Made by a program: the position numbers and the translations under genes. A DNA stretch of 64,000 bases from Adineta ricciae. Taxonomy: Eukaryota > Rotifera > Eurotatoria > Adinetida > Adinetidae. The first letter of the stretch is position 1; each line of letters opens with the position of its first letter. Below are positions 59,232 to 64,000 of the stretch, in pieces. Under the pieces are notes generated by a model. It was not told where the DNA came from, searched no databases, and worked only from the letters and a program-made list of their open reading frames with translations. The DNA lies in NCBI GenBank assembly GCA_905250025.1, contig CAJNOJ010000077.1, positions 1 through 64,000 of the forward strand, given 5' to 3'.

Positions 59232-59871
59232 GTTGAATAGATCGGATTGTTTTTCTTTGCTCACCGGTGTAAAAAAGAAATCTAAACTAAACCTAAAACA
59301 GCAAGACAAATTAGTAAGAAGAATAACACTTTTCGAGATAAAAATGAAATTCCACTATCGAACTCGGACTGATTCACTAGCTTGTTAATCTTTTTCTCAA
59401 ATGGTTACCCATTCAACGATACATATTGTCTGTCTAATCTGTGGCTTTTCTACATCTAACACATCAATTGGTTATAGATGACACTAGTTGTCGACTGGAC
59501 GGCATGGACGTCATTCTGCTTTCCTAGACTTACTGACGAATTTCGAACAAACGATCCAGTGTACTTTGTCTGTCTTGGTTTCAAGAATTTCCTTGTTCAT
59601 CAGTGTTTTGTCGTGATAGATAATGACTGTCTTTTCATATTGTTTATATTTTCATTTGATACGCGTCATGGATTTTGATAAAAAAGCTTTTTTTCTTGAT
59701 TATTAGCGCGTCGCTACTCTCCCATATTCTCTCTTTATATGATCATCAATCTTTCACGTGAGAGGAAAAGCGCACATCCGTCTCTGCACAAATTCTAAAC
59801 AAATCTATCCATTTCGTAGCGCGAGAAAAGAAGTATTCCTTTTTATTTCGAAAGACACATATTTACAACAG
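59232..59871. other. Intergenic region
   Basis: About 640 bp between two minus-strand genes. A short plus-strand open frame at 59478-59678 has no support. Nothing else is recognisable. Confidence 0.45.
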
Positions 59872-60284
59872 TTAACATTCCGTCTGAGACCACCGTGGAT
59901 CTAGTGTTGTTCCCGTAATTCTGTAACAGTAGTCATACATTGCTGAGGCGAATTCTTGAACGAATATACTTTTGTATATTGCAATAAATGCCAACTCTTT
60001 ACATTCCAATCGATTCCAGAAAGCTTCAATAGGCACGTCCATTGTTGCGCATTGTGCGACAGGGAACAGTCCTGTGTCTTGACGACGGATCCGAAATCCA
60101 AAATTAAGCGATCGGGATTCTAGGTAGCATTTTGCGATGTAGGCACCATCATTGCAAACACGTATTACGGCATTTGTAGGTACGATATTAACTAGAAAGA
60201 AACTTTATTAGGGTTCGCCAGCCAAAAATGTATTGTGCAATTACTTGCAATGAGAAATAGAATAATGATGAAATATTTCGACAT
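59872..60284 (-). CDS. Small secreted six-cysteine protein (119 aa)
   Basis: This gene appears only after splicing. Exon 1 (60284-60245) encodes most of a signal peptide and exon 2 (60191-59872) the rest; the 53-bp intron has GTAATT and CTAG ends. The precursor begins MSKYFIIILFLIAINIVP and is probably cut after TNA. The mature part (about 98 residues) has six cysteines, in the contexts RVCNDG, AKCYL, AQCAT, LECKE, DYCYR and TEC at the very end. Six cysteines could form three disulfides in the extracellular space. I do not recognise the family; an effector, lectin-like or defence role is only a guess from size and secretion. Confidence 0.7.
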
Positions 60285-60786
60285 GTTGTTCTCTCGAAAA
60301 TGAATTTGAAGTAATGTGAAAAGGTGTTGAATCTTTTTGATAAGAATTGATTAGCTGGCAACGGAGGTATTTGGTTACAAGCAAAGAAATGCGTGAATTT
60401 CCTTAACAACCATCTTCTCGATTTCAACTTTTCAACAAATAATGATGTTGAGTAACATCGAATCACGTTACGTCGATTAAACAAGACGTGCGTTACAAGA
60501 AAAGAATCACGATACCGATCTCGTGGAGTATCATCTGGAAAGTAGTGCAAAACACCTCTCTCGTCTCGATCTGATTGAAATAGCTATCAAATATCTGCTT
60601 GTGAATAATGTACATTGTGTCATATCCGTCTTGTGAAATTACATTTATATTCAGTGAGACACTCTGTTTATGCAGTAGGTTTGCATGACGCTACATCATC
60701 ATGTGTTTGTCATTGCATCATCGAAGTATATAGAATAAAAACGTTAACAAGATTGCGTGTTTTCAACAGAAAAAAAAACATTCATA
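60285..60786. other. Divergent intergenic region
   Basis: About 500 bp separate the secreted protein from the dehydrogenase, which point away from each other. A TGTTTTCAACAG acceptor-like site ends at 60769, 17 bp before the dehydrogenase ATG, and may receive a spliced leader. Confidence 0.45.
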
Positions 60787-62322
60787 ATGTCCATCGACGA
60801 ACCTATACCACCGTCCGTCTCCTCAGAAGATTTAGAAACCTGTATCAGAGTTTTGGAAAAAGTTGCATCCCACAAAGCTTACTCTCAACTCGAGTCCACA
60901 ATACATGATCGTCTGCAACCAGTACTGCATAGTTTATTCCATATACAGAAACGACTAAAAAGAAAACGACTAGTTGATCACCGTGCCCAACTACGACAAA
61001 CAGATACAAAGGCAAAAAATAGTTGTTTACTTCGTGCTGGTCGTGCAGAAAAACTGCAACAACTTCAATTGCAGCATGTTCTGGTGCCTGACGGAACCGT
61101 TCCAACTTCAGCAATAACATCTTCAAATGGTTCTCAACGACTCCTTAAATCCATACCGTGTTATATATGTAAACTTAAATTTCGTACATTACACTTCTTT
61201 TATGATTCTCTTTGTCCATCATGTGCTGCGCTGAATTTCTCCAAACGTAACCAAACATCTGATCTTTCCAAACGAATAGCATTAGTTACTGGTGGTCGAT
61301 TAAAAATTGGCTATCGAATTGTGTTAAAATTACTTCGAGCCAATTGCTTCGTTATTGCCACCAGCCGATTTCCGATAGATTTCTTGAATCGACTGAACAA
61401 AGAGCGCGATTTCGATGAATGGAAATCACGTATACATATTTATGCGGTTGATTTCCGCTGTGCACGATTAATTGAAGAATTTACTCAAATGATTATTGAG
61501 AAATATGATAGATTAGACTTTTTAATCAATAATGCTTGTCAAACTATTCAACGTCCCCAAGAATTCTATCAACACTTAGTTAAACATGAACGACTGGCTA
61601 GCTATGCACTTCTACCGCTCGATCAACAAACGATTGTTGACGGGAATCTTCAATTTTACAAACAATTATTTCCATTCTCTACTCAATTTCTTGAGCATGC
61701 ACCTACATCGTTACCAATATCATCGACATTCAATGACTCGATGTCTTCATCACTTATCAACACTACATCATTCGATGTCAATAACCAACTAATTGATTTT
61801 CGTCCAACGAATTCATGGATGTTACGTCTTGCTGATCTATCTTCAATAGAAGTTGCCGAAGTGCTATCTATCAATACCTTAGCACCATTTATTCTAAACA
61901 GTAAATTGAAAGTTCTCATGGTAGACAAACATCCTGAATCGGAATGTGCGAAGTTCATTATCAACGTTTCAGCTATGGAAGGTTCATTCTCACGCAAAAA
62001 TAAAACCAGTCGACATCCTCACACCAACGCAGCAAAAGCAGCATTGAATATGATGACACGAACATCCGCAAGTGACTATAAGAAATCCAACATTTATATG
62101 GTTTCCGTTGATACAGGTTGGATCAATGATGAAAAACCGCTCGGCATAGCTTATAAAACTATGATCGAACGTGATTTTCAAACACCGCTGGATGAAGAGG
62201 ATGCAGCTGCTCGTGTTCTCGATCCGATCATTGATACGTATCGGCAAGTTGCTGAAGGAAAAACTGATATTAACATTCCATACGGCTGCTTCTTGAAAGA
62301 TTATCAAAAATGCGATTGGTAA
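60787..62322 (+). CDS. Atypical short-chain dehydrogenase with N-terminal Cys4 motif (511 aa, intronless)
   Basis: The N-terminal 120 residues are helical and basic. A Cys4 motif then follows (CYICKLKFRTLHFFYDSLC and CPSC), directly before a Rossmann fold with VTGGRLKIGYRI (cofactor loop TGxxxxG), VDFRC and DFLINNACQT. Where classical SDRs have Ser and YxxxK, this protein has NVSAMEGSF and HTNAAKAALNMM, so the catalytic Tyr is His while the Lys is kept. The end matches SDR substrate-loop logic: VSVDTGWINDEKP. NAD(P)-dependent oxidoreductase activity is possible but unproven. I recall Cys4-SDR proteins from non-animal lineages. The single exon in a region of intron-rich genes supports possible foreign origin. 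The start is the ATG at 60787; the frame is open upstream only to a GTG. AATAAA lies at 62361. Confidence 0.82.
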   Translation: MSIDEPIPPSVSSEDLETCIRVLEKVASHKAYSQLESTIHDRLQPVLHSLFHIQKRLKRKRLVDHRAQLRQTDTKAKNSCLLRAGRAEKLQQLQLQHVLVPDGTVPTSAITSSNGSQRLLKSIPCYICKLKFRTLHFFYDSLCPSCAALNFSKRNQTSDLSKRIALVTGGRLKIGYRIVLKLLRANCFVIATSRFPIDFLNRLNKERDFDEWKSRIHIYAVDFRCARLIEEFTQMIIEKYDRLDFLINNACQTIQRPQEFYQHLVKHERLASYALLPLDQQTIVDGNLQFYKQLFPFSTQFLEHAPTSLPISSTFNDSMSSSLINTTSFDVNNQLIDFRPTNSWMLRLADLSSIEVAEVLSINTLAPFILNSKLKVLMVDKHPESECAKFIINVSAMEGSFSRKNKTSRHPHTNAAKAALNMMTRTSASDYKKSNIYMVSVDTGWINDEKPLGIAYKTMIERDFQTPLDEEDAAARVLDPIIDTYRQVAEGKTDINIPYGCFLKDYQKCDW

Positions 62323-62484
62323 AAATGTTGATCTATTCTTTTATTTTTGCATACATATAAAATAAACTGATGATATTTTCTTTCTTACTTCAAAAACTTC
62401 GAATAGCTCATACTAATTGATACGAAAAACAAACGAATGAACAGTTTTGGTAAAAAGCAATGAAATGCTGTACATTGACGAAAT

Positions 62485-64000
62485 CTACTGTTCGCTCCAT
62501 GCCATAATCACTTTGTTGAATCCAACGAACACTCCTTTATTTTGCTTACTAAACAGCAAAATGATTCGTACACAAAGATGTTCGATTTAATCTTACCATT
62601 GAAAGATTCGTTGATCTTGGTAAACGCCATCATGTTTGCTTTCTACACAGGAAATCAACGCTAAAATTTCTCTTGATAAATTCTTTAGAAAACTTTACCT
62701 TCGTTGTCTAATTCTAATCCGAGATATTGATCATTTTTACCAGGTAACGAACCGATATATTTCACTGCTCCCTTACTTACTTTACCACCTTGTCTAGAGA
62801 ATTTCACTATATCACCCACGTGAATGTCACTGATTGATAATGGTGCATACGGACGTTTCGGACTATCAATAAAAACTCGCTCATATCAAACGCCACTCGA
62901 TCACATGTTCAGTCTCACCTAGTAATGATAGTATTTACTCGAGGTGGTGCACGATCTGAAACTAGACGAATAGTGTTGAAGGACAGCTTCACAGAATGAA
63001 GAAATACATGTACTAGTCACATTCGTATTGAATGAACTGCGAGAAAAGGATTGTGGTTCTTTTTTCGAGACGAGATTTCGATGTGTGGCAAAACATGATT
63101 GAAAAACTTGTGCTGACACTTCCGGATCGTCTCTGGTTGGATGTTCATCATTGTAAATAGTTGTGTCTAATGCAAACATTGAAGTTTTATAAGTAATACA
63201 AACACTTTACCTCGGTGATAGAAAGCTAAAAGAAAACGAAGACAGAATGAGAGTTTGATTGGAGAGAAGAAATGTACCGTCGTTCGTTGAATGAAGTTGT
63301 TCATTCCAATCAGCTATACGTTTCGACTTTGATGAGCGAAAATGCAATGGTTGATCGAAAGATTTCGATAAAGGAATTGAGGTTATATTTGTATTAATAA
63401 TATCGTCACGTTTATTCAATGCGTTGTATCTCGTTGTACGGTGTTGATTGTTTCCCTCAATCTTTGCCGAATGATAGACCGATGCTACTGATCGAGGATT
63501 GTAACGATCAACACTGACAGTGGTCAAATAATTTGTGGATTCACTTCCTTCGGACATGTAAGGACTTTCGTCTGTCAACGCTGAAAGTGAATGGGTAAGT
63601 TAAAAAGCTGAAGAACGGGTGTATTTACATTTGCAAGGCTTCGAATCGACATTGGGAACTTTGTTTGGAGGAATTTGTTGTTGATCGTGAATTGTTGAAT
63701 GCGGGATAGTAATGGACGATGTTTGACCTTGCTGTAAACGTAAATTTTCCTGGAATAATTCGTTGTTTCGTTCTTTCAACACTCTAAAACAACGATCTGG
63801 AGATCGTGATAAACGAATAAAAATCGTTCGTCATACTTCAGATTGTTTCTCAATGAGTGAAATTCTTGATAGAACAGTTCATCATTTCGTTTCTTTGCTT
63901 CAGTTACCTATCGAACGAGAACGAAAGAGAAATGATGAATCTTTATCGAGACGACTTACTTTTTGCTGTAATTCTTCATTTTCTCGTCTTAATTGTAAAA
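62485..64000 (-). CDS. Coiled-coil protein with C-terminal CAP-Gly domain (5' end cut by window)
   Basis: The gene enters from the right edge and ends at a TAG at 62485-62487. The exons nearest the edge encode short coiled-coil pieces (RRENEELQQK, then KRNDELFYQEFHSLRNN, then LKERNNELFQENLRLQQG). A Ser/Thr/Asn-rich linker follows. The last three exons (62862-62699, 62642-62597, 62548-62485) join into a CAP-Gly domain: IVKFSRQGGKVSKGAVKYIG, YLGLELDNEESKHDGVYQ and FQCKQNKGVFVGFNKVI. It keeps the KHDG form of the conserved GKNDG core. CAP-Gly domains bind EEY/F tails of tubulin and EB proteins, so a microtubule-linked role is likely. The specific family is not clear from this part. It is convergent with the dehydrogenase gene, 162 bp away. 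Confidence 0.82.

Noticed and set aside
1-64000. Search by eye for tRNA, rRNA, CRISPR arrays, transposon termini and virus-derived elements
   Set aside because: I found no cloverleaf with a T-arm, no regular repeat-spacer array, no transposase or reverse transcriptase motifs and no long terminal repeats. Small or degraded copies could be missed without computation.

Overview
The window is nuclear DNA of a small animal, most probably a bdelloid rotifer or a close relative. It is AT-rich and uses the standard code. Genes are split by many very short GT-AG introns (mostly 50-70 bp) and are densely packed on both strands. The gene set is metazoan throughout: Argonaute, nuclear receptor, kainate-type glutamate receptor, homeobox, Rap GTPase, extended synaptotagmin and a dynein regulatory complex subunit. 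One same-strand gene cluster has spacers with the layout expected where spliced-leader trans-splicing resolves operons, a process known in bdelloids. The clade assignment is inference; gene family calls rest on motifs and remembered family sequences, not on database searches.

Layout. 0.2-5 kb: a small spliced gene (-), a TLC-domain membrane protein (+) and an unrecognised Ser/Gln-rich protein (+). 5.2-14.6 kb (+): ANKMY2 (ankyrin + MYND), extended synaptotagmin, DRC3 and an unknown basic protein. 15.5-20.6 kb (+): an Argonaute with a complete DEDH slicer tetrad. 23.5-25.9 kb (+): a nuclear receptor. 27.3-28 kb (-): a Rap2-like GTPase. 30.8-35.9 kb (+): a kainate-type ionotropic glutamate receptor, then a small unknown gene. 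36.8-40.3 kb: a gene-poor block. 40.3-42.7 kb (-): a two-macrodomain protein with an AT-hook-like tail. 43.3-44.3 kb (-): an intronless rhodopsin-class GPCR. 45.2-47.1 kb (+): a C2orf76-type protein and a K50 PRD-class homeobox gene. 47.2-50 kb (-): an FN3 plus thioredoxin-fold protein. 51.5-52 kb (+): a small membrane protein. 52.4-57.2 kb (-): TXNDC16-like, MRPS17 and an mTERF gene, tightly packed. 57.9-60.3 kb (-): a REPS-type EH-domain protein and a six-cysteine secreted protein. 60.8-62.3 kb (+): an intronless atypical short-chain dehydrogenase. 62.5 kb to the window end (-): a coiled-coil CAP-Gly protein cut by the edge.

Functional themes are ordinary animal cell biology: cilia (DRC3, possibly ANKMY2), membrane contact and endocytosis (E-Syt, REPS), signalling (GPCR, iGluR, Rap2, nuclear receptor), small-RNA silencing (Argonaute) and mitochondrial gene expression (mTERF, MRPS17). 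I see no convincing transposon, virus-derived element, tRNA, rRNA or CRISPR array. The most notable items are the mTERF-MRPS17-TXNDC16 candidate operon, the double macrodomain/AT-hook protein, the atypical dehydrogenase that may be of foreign origin, the FN3-thioredoxin fusion, and a small secreted cysteine-rich gene that is only visible after splicing.
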